Part shown: positions 1-10,669 of the stretch, one piece after another
How positions within the stretch are numbered: position 1 is the stretch's first letter
How the letters are laid out: each line of letters begins with the position of its first letter
Assembly: GCF_001050015.1 (NCBI RefSeq)
Contig: NZ_CVTB01000177.1
Location: 1 to 64,000 of the forward strand
Length of the DNA stretch: 64,000 nt
Source: Mycolicibacterium malmesburyense
Lineage (GTDB): Bacteria > Actinomycetota > Actinomycetes > Mycobacteriales > Mycobacteriaceae
Direction of reading: 5' to 3'
Translations under genes and position numbers: made by a program
Notes under the pieces: model-generated
What the model was told of the DNA's origin: nothing
The model's input: the letters and a program-made list of their open reading frames with translations, nothing else
Database searches by the model: none

Positions 1-43
1 ATGCCGCGCCCACCCCGCCGGCGCCGATGAGCAGGATTCGCAT
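1..43 (-). CDS. N-terminus of a Rossmann-fold oxidoreductase (partial)
   Basis: An ATG at 43 on the minus strand opens a frame running off the left edge; the 14 visible residues read MRILLIGAGGVGAA. This is a beta strand followed by the glycine-rich GxGGVG dinucleotide-binding loop, as at the start of saccharopine-dehydrogenase-like and related NAD(P)-dependent enzymes. It lies downstream of tgt on the same strand, about 70 bp away with a hairpin between them, so it is probably a separate transcript. Too little is visible to assign a substrate. Confidence 0.55.
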   Translation of the reverse strand, partial: MRILLIGAGGVGAA

Positions 44-61
44 GGCCTAGAAAGTACGGGA

Positions 62-104
62 TTCGGTGCAAAACCGATCGCTGAGCGACGGTTACCGCAC
101 CGAA
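62..104 (-). terminator. Nested hairpin downstream of tgt, member of a repeat family
   Basis: Outer arms TTCGGTGC (62-69) and GCACCGAA (97-104) are perfect inverted repeats. Inside are ACCG/CGGT and a TCGC-TGA-GCGA mini-hairpin. It sits just past the tgt stop codon and has no T-tract. A related element with the same outer arms and a similar core (TGAGCGAC) lies at 17254-17302, also just after the stop of a minus-strand gene. A factor-assisted terminator or dispersed palindromic repeat is the likely role; this is inferred from position and symmetry only. Confidence 0.5.
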
Positions 105-112
105 ACCGCCGA

Positions 113-1854
<1,742 letters not shown>

Positions 1855-1967
1855 GCGGATCGCGGGTGGATTTCAATTTTCCGAAATCGCGGTTGCCGGG
1901 TTTGCCGCGAACCATACTGCTGTTGATGATCCGATCTTGACGGGTCACACACACAAAGGAGAACAGG

Positions 1968-2432
1968 GTGAAGCGTGGTTTCCTGGTCGCCGTCGGCGGC
2001 GCGGCGATTCTCATCGCCGGTCTATCCGGCTGTTCCTCGGATGACAAGAAGTCGGAAACGACGGGTGAGACATCGACCGCCGCATCCGCGGAGGGTAAGA
2101 CCACCGTCACGATCGACGGTCAAGATCAGGCCGTCCAGGGCACCGTTGTGTGCAGCGACATGGGCGGCAACACGAACATTGCGATCGGTGACGCGACCAC
2201 AGGCATCGGCGCCGTCGTCAGCTCCGGTGACGAACCGACCGTGCAGTCCGTCGGCCTGGGCAACGTCAACGGCGTGACGCTGGGCTTCCAGAGCGGTGCC
2301 GGCCAGGGCGAAGCCAAGGCCGAGAAGGACGGTAAGACCTACAAGATCTCGGGCACCGCGACCGGCGTCGACATGGCCAACCCGTTGCAGCCGGTCAACA
2401 AGCCCTTCGAAATCGAAGTCACCTGCCCGTAG
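1968..2432 (+). CDS. lpqH: LpqH-type 19-kDa lipoprotein, paralogue 2
   Basis: A 154-residue lipoprotein whose signal peptide ends in LSGC. A Ser/Thr-rich segment, typical of the O-glycosylated stretch in this family, is followed by the 19-kDa antigen fold ([36 protein letters not shown] with the second conserved cysteine). The GTG start at 1968 has a good ribosome site (AAAGGAGAA, 6-8 bases upstream). In M. tuberculosis lpqH (Rv3763) adjoins the alkyl sulfatase gene Rv3762c. Here the sulfatase homologue is about 15 kb away, so the gene has moved or this is a different paralogue. Closer to classical LpqH than paralogue 1 by length and the Thr/Ser-rich region, but orthology is not proven. Confidence 0.8.
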   Translation: MKRGFLVAVGGAAILIAGLSGCSSDDKKSETTGETSTAASAEGKTTVTIDGQDQAVQGTVVCSDMGGNTNIAIGDATTGIGAVVSSGDEPTVQSVGLGNVNGVTLGFQSGAGQGEAKAEKDGKTYKISGTATGVDMANPLQPVNKPFEIEVTCP

Positions 2433-2455
2433 GCAGACCATCGAGCGTGAGCGAA

Positions 2456-2487
2456 GGCGGCGTCCCGACAGGGGCGCCGCCGTTTTT
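2456..2487 (+). terminator. Intrinsic terminator after lpqH
   Basis: A perfect 7-bp GC stem, GGCGGCG (2456-2462) with CGCCGCC (2475-2481), has a 12-base loop and is followed by GTTTTT. It lies 23 bases past the lpqH stop and ends at the stop codon of the convergent DUF732-like gene. This is one of the few classical T-tract terminators in this GC-rich window. Confidence 0.85.
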
Positions 2488-2834
2488 CATCCGGTGTAGC
2501 CGGCCGCCGACTGCCGCAACTGCCAGATCTGCGCCGGGCACAGCTCGTTGACGGCCTGATTGATCAAGTACATGCCCTGGTACTTGTCGGCGCTGTGAAA
2601 GTCGGCGGTCACCTGGTTGACGAGCTCGCCGTAGCTCATCTGGCCTGCCACCCGGTCGCAGATCGTCCTGCCGTAGCCGATCGCGGCGTCGGCGTTCGGG
2701 AAGTTGTAGCCCGGCCGCACGTGCACGTTCACCAGATACGCGACCACGTCGGCGTTGGCCGCGGGCGGGGGAACCATCGACACCATCGCGGCCGCACCCG
2801 CGGCGGCGGTCAGGGCAACCATCACCGGCTTCAT
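2487..2834 (-). CDS. Secreted DUF732-family protein
   Basis: A 115-residue protein with a clear Sec signal peptide (MKPVMVALTAAAGAAAM..., cleavage probably after ANA near residue 28). The mature part resembles the mycobacterial DUF732 family: about 85 residues, an N-terminal YLVNVHVRPG segment, two cysteines (TICDRV and NELCPA) suited to one disulfide, and a helical C-terminus with QAVNELCP. Function unknown; members are small exported proteins common in mycobacteria. Converges on lpqH and is divergent from the next secreted gene at 2892. Confidence 0.75.
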   Translation of the reverse strand: MKPVMVALTAAAGAAAMVSMVPPPAANADVVAYLVNVHVRPGYNFPNADAAIGYGRTICDRVAGQMSYGELVNQVTADFHSADKYQGMYLINQAVNELCPAQIWQLRQSAAGYTG

Positions 2835-2891
2835 GGCTTAAGAGCCTATTCCGTGCCCGTCGCCGATGCGGGGCACTTAGGCTAGCGACCT

Positions 2892-3263
2892 ATGAGGCTC
2901 ATGGCTGCAGCTGCGCTCGCGTGCGGGTTCGTCGCCGCACCACTGATGACCGCCGCGAACGCACCGGCGTCGCCCGGCTACTGCGACGGCGCCGATTGTG
3001 TCCCCTATGTCGACCGCAGCGCGGCGGAGGGCACACACTGCGTGCAGAACACCCGCTACAACTTCGGCATCGACGCGTCGGGCAACACGCTCGCATGCAA
3101 CTCGCGCAGCACCTGGGTGGCCTCGCCCCCGCTGGTCGGCATCCGCACCAACCGCCTGCCGTGCGGAGATGCGACCGGGGTGGCGCAGTCGCCCGACGGG
3201 GTTCCGCTGAGCTGCAAAGGCGGCGCGTGGACGCCCGACTACCACGTGATCTTCTACGGCTGA
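2892..3263 (+). CDS. Small secreted hypothetical protein, cysteine-rich
   Basis: A 123-residue exported protein of unknown function. Residues 1-26 form a signal peptide ending near ANAPAS; the mature domain has six cysteines (CDGADC, HCVQN, ACNSR, PCGD, LSCKGG) and ends in DYHVIFYG. It looks like the small secreted proteins often annotated as hypothetical in mycobacteria. Its ATG lies 57 bp from the divergent DUF732 gene start, so a shared promoter region is likely. No catalytic motif is visible. Confidence 0.7.
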   Translation: MRLMAAAALACGFVAAPLMTAANAPASPGYCDGADCVPYVDRSAAEGTHCVQNTRYNFGIDASGNTLACNSRSTWVASPPLVGIRTNRLPCGDATGVAQSPDGVPLSCKGGAWTPDYHVIFYG

Positions 3264-3267
3264 GCGG

Positions 3268-4164
<897 letters not shown>

Positions 4165-4221
4165 TCAACAGCGTGTGTGGCGTACGTGAGGAATCGGGGC
4201 AAGCGGGGTACAACCACGGGC

Positions 4222-4671
4222 GTGGTCATCGATGTGCGTCTGCGGCCGGCAGACCCCCTGAGGATCGAGGTGCCGGCCACCGCGGATCGACTGGCACAGA
4301 TCAGGCGCCGGCTTCTTGGATGGATGGAGCCGATCGGCGTGCCCGACGCCGTCGGCTCCGACATCGTGCTCGCCGTCAACGAGGCCGCCACCAACTGCGT
4401 CGAACACGCCTACCTGAACAACTCGGACGGCGTGATGGTGGTCGAGGCGACCGTCGACGACGGGCGGATCGTGGTCTGCGTTTCCGATCATGGCGAATGG
4501 CGCACCCCGAGCACGGAGCCGACGACGCGTGGGCGGGGCCTGCCGATCATCCGCGCGCTGGGCAACGACGTCGAGGTGATGCGATCGACGTCGGGCACCA
4601 CCGTGCGCATGGACTTCGATGTGGCCGACGCGCAGCGCGGCGGTCAGGAGTTGGGCAGCCGAACCACCTGA
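4222..4671 (+). CDS. RsbW/SpoIIAB-type anti-sigma factor histidine-kinase-like ATPase
   Basis: A 149-residue protein with a GHKL ATPase domain of the anti-sigma serine-kinase type. The N box is VNEAATNCVEHAY (about residues 52-64). VCVSDHGEW is the G1-like motif, and TTRGRGLPIIRALGNDVEV the G2-type motif. These proteins bind a sigma factor or phosphorylate an anti-anti-sigma partner. GTG at 4222 is chosen because the conserved domain begins right after it; upstream in-frame codons would extend into the divergent gene's leader. The 3' end overlaps the convergent response-regulator gene by 28 bp. Next to a SpoIIE-type phosphatase (6649-7860) it suggests a partner-switching circuit; no cognate sigma factor or STAS antagonist is in view. 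Confidence 0.8.
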   Translation: MVIDVRLRPADPLRIEVPATADRLAQIRRRLLGWMEPIGVPDAVGSDIVLAVNEAATNCVEHAYLNNSDGVMVVEATVDDGRIVVCVSDHGEWRTPSTEPTTRGRGLPIIRALGNDVEVMRSTSGTTVRMDFDVADAQRGGQELGSRTT

Positions 4672-5084
4672 ACGAAGAACTCGTCGATCTGGCGGACGGC
4701 GTTCATGAACTGATCGAGATCGACGGGCTTGGTGACATAAGCGTTGGCGTGCAGCTTGTAGCTGCGCAGGATGTCCTCTTCGGCCGACGACGTCGTCAGC
4801 ACCACCACCGGGATGTGGCTCAGTTCGGCGTCGGACTTGATCTGTTCGAGCAACTGCCTGCCGTCGTATTTGGGCAGGTTCAGGTCCAGCAGGATCAGGT
4901 CGGGCCGCGGCGCGTCGGCGTACTTGCCCCGGCGGTAGAGGAAGTCCAGTCCCTCCTCGCCGTCGTGCGCGACATGCAGGGTGTTCTTGATCTTGTTGTG
5001 CTCGAACGCTTCTCGGGTGATCAGTTCGTCACCCGGGTCGTCCTCGACGAGTAGCACGTCAATCGCCCGGCCGTCCAATGTCAT
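4644..5084 (-). CDS. Single-domain response regulator (Rcp1/CheY-like)
   Basis: A 146-residue receiver domain without an output domain. The acidic pocket is VEDDPGD, the phospho-acceptor is Asp67 in LLDLNLPKYDG, the switch threonine follows VVVL, and the conserved lysine is in YVTKPVD. The long beta4-alpha4 pattern LTTSSAEEDIL is typical of the Rcp1-like family paired with phytochrome-type kinases. Its start overlaps the stop of the upstream histidine kinase by 4 bp (ATGA), so the two are translationally coupled and almost certainly a phosphotransfer pair. With no DNA-binding domain it probably acts by protein contact. Confidence 0.9.
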   Translation of the reverse strand: MTLDGRAIDVLLVEDDPGDELITREAFEHNKIKNTLHVAHDGEEGLDFLYRRGKYADAPRPDLILLDLNLPKYDGRQLLEQIKSDAELSHIPVVVLTTSSAEEDILRSYKLHANAYVTKPVDLDQFMNAVRQIDEFFVQVVRLPNS

Positions 5085-6652
5085 GCGGTTGATCCTTCCA
5101 TTTCGGCCTCGACGGGGTCGTCGACGACGCAGGGAATGGTGAAGCGGAACCGGGTGCCCTCGGTGTGGGCGGTGTCGATCCAGATGTTACCGCCGTGGTG
5201 TTCGACGATTTTCTTGCACAGCGCCAGGCCGATTCCCGTCCCGGTGTAGATGTCGCGGCCGTGCAGCCGCTGGAAGATCACGAAGACCTTCTCGGCGAAC
5301 TCCTCGGGGATGCCGATGCCGTTGTCGGTCACCGTGAACAGCCACGAGCCCTCGCGCGTGCCCTCACCCACCGAGCAGTCGATGACGATCCTCGGCGCGA
5401 GGTCGGGCTTGCGGAACTTCACCGCGTTGCCGATCAGGTTCTGCCACAGCATCGTCAGCAGGGTGGGATCGCCCTTGACGGTCGGCAACGGCTCCCCGCT
5501 GCGGACCACCGCGGCGCCGGACTCCTCGATCGAGGTGGCCAGGTTGTCGACCGCGTCGGACAACACGGCGTCGAGGTCGACGTCGTCCTGGGCTGAGCTG
5601 AGCCTGCCGACGCGCGAGAACGTCAGCAGATCGTTGATCAACACCTGCATCCGCTTGGCGCCATCGACGGCGAACCCGATGTATTCGACGCCACGCTCGT
5701 CGAGCTTGTCGCCGTAGCGCTTTTCGAGCAGCTGGCAGAACGACGCCACCTTGCGCAGCGGCTCCTGCAGGTCGTGCGACGCGACGTAGGCGAACTGCTC
5801 CAGCTCGGCGTTCGACCGTTGCAGTTCCAGTGCCTGCTCGCCCAGTTGCTCCTTGGCCGACCGTGACGACTCCAGTTCATCGACGATGCGCTGCCGCATG
5901 TCCTCCACATCCGAGGCGATCGCCTGGATGTCGCGCGGGCCACGCACCGAGATCTTCTCGTCGAAGTCGCCCTCTGTAATCCGGCGACACGACGCGGCGA
6001 GCCGTTCGAGGGGGCCCGTGACGGCCTTGCGCACCAGCAGCGCCAGCACGGCTCCCGCAACGAAGAACGCCACGACGATCGAGATCAACAGAACGTTGCG
6101 CCACGTCTGAACCGAAGTGAGCTCATCGACGGCGTCCTCGCGGGCCTGCGCGAGGTCGCGGTTCTGATCGTCGAACAGCGCGCGCAGGGCGTCGAATTCG
6201 GTCTTACCTCGTTCGGCGGTCCTGGCGTCCAACACTTTCGGCGTGCCCGGTGTCACCGAGGCGATCAGCGGGTCGGCGTACGTGGTGCGCCACGTGTTCG
6301 CGGCCCGTTCGATCGCCTCGAGGTCGTCGATGAGCTGCTGTCGGTGGCCGACCCCGTCGCGGATCTGCCGCACGGCGTCGCTCTCGGCCTGCTGGCCCTC
6401 GAAATAGGGCTCGAGGAACTGCGGGTCGGCCGCGATCGCGTACCCGCGGACCGCCGTCTCCTGGTCGCGCAGGGCGGCCTGCAACTGATACGCCGCGACG
6501 CGGGCGGGCTGGATGCCGAGATTCAGCTCGCGCGAGACGTCGTCGGTCCGGTTCAGCAACAGCGCACCGACGATCGCACCACCGATCACGACGATGCCCA
6601 TCAAGGACAGCACCAGGTTCTGCCAGCCCTGGACGGTGAGGCGAGCCCTCAT
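5081..6652 (-). CDS. CHASE3/HAMP sensor histidine kinase
   Basis: A 523-residue membrane kinase: TM1 (about residues 12-33), an extracytoplasmic CHASE3 sensor (about 36-180), TM2 (187-207), HAMP (208-260), a coiled linker, and a HisKA domain with phospho-acceptor His293 in YVASHDLQEPLRK. The HATPase domain has N box WQNLIGNAVKF, G1 DNGIGIPEEF and G2 GTGIGLALCKK. The F(A/T)YVASHDLQEPLRK box is that of the phytochrome-like HPK family, which pairs with Rcp1-like regulators such as the one immediately downstream. The start at 6652 overlaps the preceding gene's stop (ATGA). The signal sensed is unknown. Confidence 0.9.
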   Translation of the reverse strand: MRARLTVQGWQNLVLSLMGIVVIGGAIVGALLLNRTDDVSRELNLGIQPARVAAYQLQAALRDQETAVRGYAIAADPQFLEPYFEGQQAESDAVRQIRDGVGHRQQLIDDLEAIERAANTWRTTYADPLIASVTPGTPKVLDARTAERGKTEFDALRALFDDQNRDLAQAREDAVDELTSVQTWRNVLLISIVVAFFVAGAVLALLVRKAVTGPLERLAASCRRITEGDFDEKISVRGPRDIQAIASDVEDMRQRIVDELESSRSAKEQLGEQALELQRSNAELEQFAYVASHDLQEPLRKVASFCQLLEKRYGDKLDERGVEYIGFAVDGAKRMQVLINDLLTFSRVGRLSSAQDDVDLDAVLSDAVDNLATSIEESGAAVVRSGEPLPTVKGDPTLLTMLWQNLIGNAVKFRKPDLAPRIVIDCSVGEGTREGSWLFTVTDNGIGIPEEFAEKVFVIFQRLHGRDIYTGTGIGLALCKKIVEHHGGNIWIDTAHTEGTRFRFTIPCVVDDPVEAEMEGSTA

Positions 6653-7860
6653 TCGGTCGTCGTCCGCTCCACCCGCACCACTGCGATGTCGTCGCTGATG
6701 CCGCCGACGGACTGCGCGCGGCGCTCGACGTCGTCGATGACGGCGCTGACGAACTCGCGTGCGGGTAGGTGTGCATAGCCTCTGGCCACGTCGAGCAGGC
6801 CCGCTTCGCCGAGGCGTTCGGTTCCGCGCCCCGAGCGTCCCTCGAACAGCCCGTCGGTCAGCAGCACCAGGCCGTAGCCCGGGGGCAGTTCGAACAGGTT
6901 CAGCGGCCACTCGCGCCCATACAGGCCGAGCGCCGGGCCGACCCTGGGTTCTATCCACTCCACGGTGTTGTTTCCGTGCAGCAGCAGGCCCGGGTGACCG
7001 GCCGACACGACGTTGAAGCTGAGGCTGTCGGTGCTCATCGCGACGCTGCACACGGTCGCGAAAATGCTCGATCCCGGCCGCTCGGTGCTCAGGATCCGTT
7101 CCAGTTGGCGCATGCGTTCGTTGCCGCGCAACCCGGCGAACGTCAGCGCCCTCCAGCCGATCCGCAACGCCACCCCGAGCGCGGCCTCGTCGGGCCCGTG
7201 CCCGGCGACGTCGCCGACCATGACGTGCACGGTGCGGTCGGGTGTCTGCACGAAATCGTAGAAGTCGCCGCCGAGCAGGGCGTGCTGCCTGCTGGGCCGG
7301 TATTCGGCGACGATGTCGACTCCCGGTTGGTCCAGCAGCAGCGGCGACGGCAGCAGGCCACGCTCGAGGCGGGAGTTCTCCATCGCGCGCAGTTCGCTGG
7401 CGTGCAGTTCCACCGAGGTCAGCTCGGCGCGTTTGCGCTCCACGGCATAAAGAAGCGCGCGGCGCAGGGTCTCCGGTTCGACGCGGCCCTTGACGAGGTA
7501 GTCCTGGGCGCCGGCGGCGACGGCGGAGATGCCGAAGTGCTCGTCGTTGAGGCCGGTCAGCACGACGATCGGCATCGTGACGTCGCGCCTGGCGACGCGG
7601 TCGAGGGCCCTGATGCCGTCGGCGTCGGGCAGGTTGAGATCGAGTAGCACGCAGTCGGGCCGGAAGACCTCGAGCTGCTGTTCGGCGTCCTCCATGGTCG
7701 GCGCCCACACGACCTTGATCTTGGCGTCCGCGTCGGCGATGAGCTCTTCGACCAGGATGGCGTCACCGCGATCGTCCTCGATGAGGAGCACGGAAAACGG
7801 ACGCAGCGCAGCGCCACCGCCGGCCGAGGCCGAGGGATCTTGGTCATGAAGCGCGCGCAT
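6649..7860 (-). CDS. Response regulator with SpoIIE/RsbU-type PP2C phosphatase output
   Basis: A 403-residue fusion. Residues about 22-145 are a receiver domain (IEDDRGD, phospho-acceptor Asp74 in LLDLNLPDADG, switch LTG, lysine YLVKG). A coiled linker leads to a PPM phosphatase domain with metal-binding LLGGDFYDF (about 206-212), VGDVAGHG, SAGHPG, LTDGLFE and a terminal SDDIAVV. Phosphorylated RsbU-type proteins dephosphorylate STAS anti-anti-sigma factors. The frame could start at 7941, but that ATG is two bases from the tRNA-Ser 3' end. ATG 7860 has GGAG upstream and is preferred. It heads a three-gene coupled operon with the kinase and the second regulator. Confidence 0.87.
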   Translation of the reverse strand: MRALHDQDPSASAGGGAALRPFSVLLIEDDRGDAILVEELIADADAKIKVVWAPTMEDAEQQLEVFRPDCVLLDLNLPDADGIRALDRVARRDVTMPIVVLTGLNDEHFGISAVAAGAQDYLVKGRVEPETLRRALLYAVERKRAELTSVELHASELRAMENSRLERGLLPSPLLLDQPGVDIVAEYRPSRQHALLGGDFYDFVQTPDRTVHVMVGDVAGHGPDEAALGVALRIGWRALTFAGLRGNERMRQLERILSTERPGSSIFATVCSVAMSTDSLSFNVVSAGHPGLLLHGNNTVEWIEPRVGPALGLYGREWPLNLFELPPGYGLVLLTDGLFEGRSGRGTERLGEAGLLDVARGYAHLPAREFVSAVIDDVERRAQSVGGISDDIAVVRVERTTTE

Positions 7861-7943
7861 ATGCCAAATCTCCGGGTTGGTCACCGCGGTCGCCTCGACC
7901 TCTGCTTCAGTGACAGATCCTGACAATAGTGCCTGAATCATCG

Positions 7944-8034
7944 TGGCGGTGGCGGAGGGATTTGAACCCTCGGACGGGGGTTACCCGTCACACGCTTTCG
8001 AGGCGTGCTCCTTAGGCCGCTCGGACACGCCACC
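7944..8034 (-). tRNA. serX: tRNA-Ser (anticodon CGA)
   Basis: A 91-base class II tRNA read on the minus strand. The acceptor arm GGTGGCG pairs with CGCCACC, with discriminator G and an encoded CCA. The anticodon stem-loop CACGCCTCGAAAGCGTG gives CGA. A long variable arm (GACGGGTAACCCCCGTC) and T-loop GGTTCAAATCC are present. In M. tuberculosis a tRNA-Ser also sits beside tadA, supporting synteny. Confidence 0.93.
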
Positions 8035-8063
8035 GTGTGGCAGCTTACCGGGCGCACGCCGGT

Positions 8064-8525
8064 CTACTCCAATCGCTGCCGCGAGAAGAACGCCTCCAGC
8101 GGCGCTGCGCACTCCGCGGCCAGCACGCCCCCGCGCACCTCGGGGCGGTGGGTCAGCCGCCGATCGCGGACCACATCCCACAACGACCCGACGGCGCCCG
8201 TTTTGGGCTCCCACGCGCCGAACACCAGCCTCCCCACCCGGGCCATCACCAACGCGCCCGCGCACATGGTGCAGGGTTCGACCGTCACCGCCAGCGTGGC
8301 GCCCTCCAGTCGCCACCCGTCGCCGAGCGCTGCCGCCGCGGCCCGCATCGCGAGGATCTCGGCGTGCGCGGTGGGGTCGCCGAGGGCCTCGCGCTGATTG
8401 GCGGCGCGGGCCAGTTCGGTGCCGTCGGCGGAAACGACGACGGCGCCGATCGGGACGTCGAGGGGGCCCGTGGCGTCGGCGGCCTCGAGGGCGGCGCGGA
8501 TCAGCGCCTCGTCATCGGGGGTCAA
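8064..8525 (-). CDS. tadA: tRNA-specific adenosine deaminase (TadA)
   Basis: Deaminates A34 to inosine in tRNA-Arg(ACG), which is itself encoded in this window at 20820-20892. The 153-residue product has the zinc-dependent deaminase signatures: HAE at His54/Glu56 and PCTMC with Cys85 and Cys88. VPIGAVVV and the usual C-terminal helix are also present. It is followed on the chromosome by its small partner gene at 8539-9060, which lies 13 bp upstream in the direction of transcription, so both should be co-transcribed. Homologue of Rv3752c by position. Confidence 0.92.
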   Translation of the reverse strand: MTPDDEALIRAALEAADATGPLDVPIGAVVVSADGTELARAANQREALGDPTAHAEILAMRAAAAALGDGWRLEGATLAVTVEPCTMCAGALVMARVGRLVFGAWEPKTGAVGSLWDVVRDRRLTHRPEVRGGVLAAECAAPLEAFFSRQRLE

Positions 8526-8538
8526 TGGGGGACCGCGA

Positions 8539-9060
8539 TCACCGGCCCATACGGTCGAGCACGGCCGACAACTCGTCGGCGAAACCCATCTCGCGGGCGA
8601 TCCGGCCGAGCTGCTCGTCGGCGTAGAGGTCGGATTCGTCGAGGATGACGCCGAGCACGGCCTCGGGCAGCCCGACGTCGGAGAGCAGGCCCAGGTCGCC
8701 CTCCTCGAACGGTTCGGCCTCCTCGAGCTCCTCGGGCTCGATGTCGGCGTCGAGCATCTCCAGTGCCTCGGCGGCGATGTCGTAGTCCAGCGCCGCGGTG
8801 GCGTCCGAGAGGAACAACCGCGTGCCCCAGGGGGCGGGACGCACGATCACGAAGAACTCGTCGTCGATGTCGAGCAGCCCGAAGACGGCTCCCGCACTGC
8901 GGATTTCGCGCAGTTCCCGCTCGGCGGTGGCGAGGCTGGTCAGGGCGGCCCTGCGCAACGGCGCGCACCGCCACTTGCCGTCCTCACGGACGACAGCAAC
9001 GCCGAAGCCGTCGGGAGTGTCCGGGGACTGCTCCCGCGCCTGTGCACGCTGTGCTCCCAT
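8539..9060 (-). CDS. tRNA adenosine deaminase-associated protein
   Basis: A 173-residue actinobacterial protein regularly found upstream of tadA (Rv3753c-like). It has no membrane segments and no catalytic motif that I recognise. The sequence has an N-terminal mixed region (FGVAVVREDGKWRCAPL), a central FFVIVRP-WGTRLFLSDA portion, and a very acidic stretch (EPEELEEAEPFEEGDLG). Stop-to-start spacing to tadA is 13 bp. The partnership with TadA is inferred from conserved neighbourhood; the function is unknown. Confidence 0.75.
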   Translation of the reverse strand: MGAQRAQAREQSPDTPDGFGVAVVREDGKWRCAPLRRAALTSLATAERELREIRSAGAVFGLLDIDDEFFVIVRPAPWGTRLFLSDATAALDYDIAAEALEMLDADIEPEELEEAEPFEEGDLGLLSDVGLPEAVLGVILDESDLYADEQLGRIAREMGFADELSAVLDRMGR

Positions 9061-9154
9061 GTCGGCCTACGGTAGTCGCCGTCCATGCCCTTGACCAGCA
9101 ATCGTCACCAAGCCTGACGTCGGTCGATGGTGTTCGGTGTGCCAACCTAGGAGG

Positions 9155-10114
9155 GTGACCAACACACCGGTTTGCGTGCTCGGCCTCGGGCTGATCGGCG
9201 GTTCGGTGATGCGCGCCGCGGCGGCCGCCGGACGCGAGGTGTTCGGTTACAACCGCTCCGTGGAAGGCGTCCAGGCCGCCACGGCAGACGGGTTCGACGC
9301 CACCGAAGACCTCGATGCCGCGCTGAAGCGCGCGGCGACCGCGAACGCGCTGATCGTGCTGGCGGTGCCCGTGCCCGCGCTGGGCCAGCTGCTGGGCCAC
9401 ATCCGCGAGACGGCGCCGGACTGCCCCCTGACCGATGTGACGAGCGTGAAAACCGCTGTGCTGCAGGAGGTCCGGACACACGGTCTGCTCGACCGCTTCG
9501 TCGGCGGCCATCCGATGGCGGGCACCGCGCACTCCGGCTGGGAGGCGGGCGACGCGCGGTTGTTCGCGGGCGCGCCATGGGTGATCAGCGTCGACGAGCA
9601 CGTCGACCCGCACATCTGGGGCCTGGTGATGAACCTGGCGTTGGACTGCGCCGCCGTCGTCGTCCCGGCCCGCTCGGACGAGCACGACGCCGCCGCCGCG
9701 ACGATCTCGCATCTGCCCCATCTGCTGGCCGAGGCGCTCGTGGCCACCGCCGGCGAGGTGCCGCTGGCGTTCGCCCTGGCCGCCGGGTCGTTCCGCGACG
9801 GCACCCGGGTGGCCGCCACTGCCCCGACCCTGGTGCGGGCGATGTGCGAAGCCAACGCCGACGAACTGCTGCCGGTGTTGGACCGCACGCTGGAACTGCT
9901 CGCCCACGCCCGCGATGCGCTGGCCGAGCGCAAACCGCTGACCGACCTGGTCGAGACGGGACACGCCGCCCGGACCCGCTACGACAGCTTCGGCAGGCCC
10001 GACATCGTCGCGGTCGTGATCGGCGAGGAACAGTGGCGTGAGGAACTGGCCGCCGCGGGCCGCGCGGGCGGGGTGATCAGATCCGCTCTGCCAGTCCTGG
10101 GTAGTCGAGGATGA
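9155..10114 (+). CDS. tyrA: Prephenate dehydrogenase
   Basis: Oxidatively decarboxylates prephenate to 4-hydroxyphenylpyruvate in tyrosine synthesis. The 319-residue product opens with the NAD-binding loop [10 protein letters not shown] (about residues 8-17). It contains the TyrA signatures [11 protein letters not shown] and [13 protein letters not shown] with the catalytic histidine, plus the C-terminal dimerisation helices. The GTG at 9155 matches the expected family N-terminus. AGGAGG lies directly against it with no spacer, so either the upstream GTG 9137 is used or the message is leaderless. The 3' end overlaps the convergent gene by 38 bp. Homologue of Rv3754. Confidence 0.9.
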   Translation: MTNTPVCVLGLGLIGGSVMRAAAAAGREVFGYNRSVEGVQAATADGFDATEDLDAALKRAATANALIVLAVPVPALGQLLGHIRETAPDCPLTDVTSVKTAVLQEVRTHGLLDRFVGGHPMAGTAHSGWEAGDARLFAGAPWVISVDEHVDPHIWGLVMNLALDCAAVVVPARSDEHDAAAATISHLPHLLAEALVATAGEVPLAFALAAGSFRDGTRVAATAPTLVRAMCEANADELLPVLDRTLELLAHARDALAERKPLTDLVETGHAARTRYDSFGRPDIVAVVIGEEQWREELAAAGRAGGVIRSALPVLGSRG

Positions 10115-10667
10115 ACCCGTCCGAGTCGACGGTGATGGTGGTGTCGGCGACGGGCGAATGCAGTTTGATGCCGTCCTCGGCGCTGCTGTAGCTGATCACC
10201 GCCGTCTCGACCGACAGCTCGGGCAATCGCACGTAGATCACCGGGCAGCTGATCGAATCCGAACGTCGGTAGAGCCCGCTGCGCCGGATCGGCAGTGCGT
10301 TGAAGAACGGGCTGAAGATCACGTCGACGTCGAGGGCGCCGTCGTAGGCGGCGCGGCGTGACTCACCGGTGTGCTGCTGAACCAGCCACATGTTCTCTTC
10401 GTCGCGGGCGATCGAGAGCTGCCGCTCCCGCTCGGCGAGTGTGACGGTCATCGACAACCGTTTGGTGCCGCCGGTTTCGTCGGTCACCAAGTCGTAGTCG
10501 GCGGAGAACGCCGGGTGCGACGGCGTCGCGGCGGCCACGATCCTGCCGTAGGCCTTGATGCGGTTGCCGGACACATGCACCCGGACCGATTCCATCCGGG
10601 GGACGTCGTGCGCCCGCCAGGTCAGGATCGCCGGCCATGACTTCTCGGAGCCGCCTGCTTCACTCAC
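10077..10667 (-). CDS. Putative glycolipid-binding family protein (Rv3755c-like)
   Basis: A 196-residue cytosolic-looking protein. By its opening pattern ([24 protein letters not shown]) and beta-rich body it resembles the putative glycolipid-binding family (PF06475 / COG3554). It ends with [23 protein letters not shown] 10667 is chosen: a longer frame extends through the transporter gene upstream, but conserved sequence begins here and the upstream permease gene stops at 10670. It follows proZ with no gap and may be read through with the transporter operon. The molecular role is not established. Confidence 0.7.
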   Translation of the reverse strand: MSEAGGSEKSWPAILTWRAHDVPRMESVRVHVSGNRIKAYGRIVAAATPSHPAFSADYDLVTDETGGTKRLSMTVTLAERERQLSIARDEENMWLVQQHTGESRRAAYDGALDVDVIFSPFFNALPIRRSGLYRRSDSISCPVIYVRLPELSVETAVISYSSAEDGIKLHSPVADTTITVDSDGFILDYPGLAERI

Positions 10668-10669
10668 CC

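Noticed and set aside
5081..7708. Very long minus-strand frame (875 residues) spanning the kinase and the upstream phosphatase gene
   Set aside because: The upstream half is an Arg-rich shadow of the SpoIIE-type gene; the kinase has its own ATG at 6652 overlapping the upstream stop.
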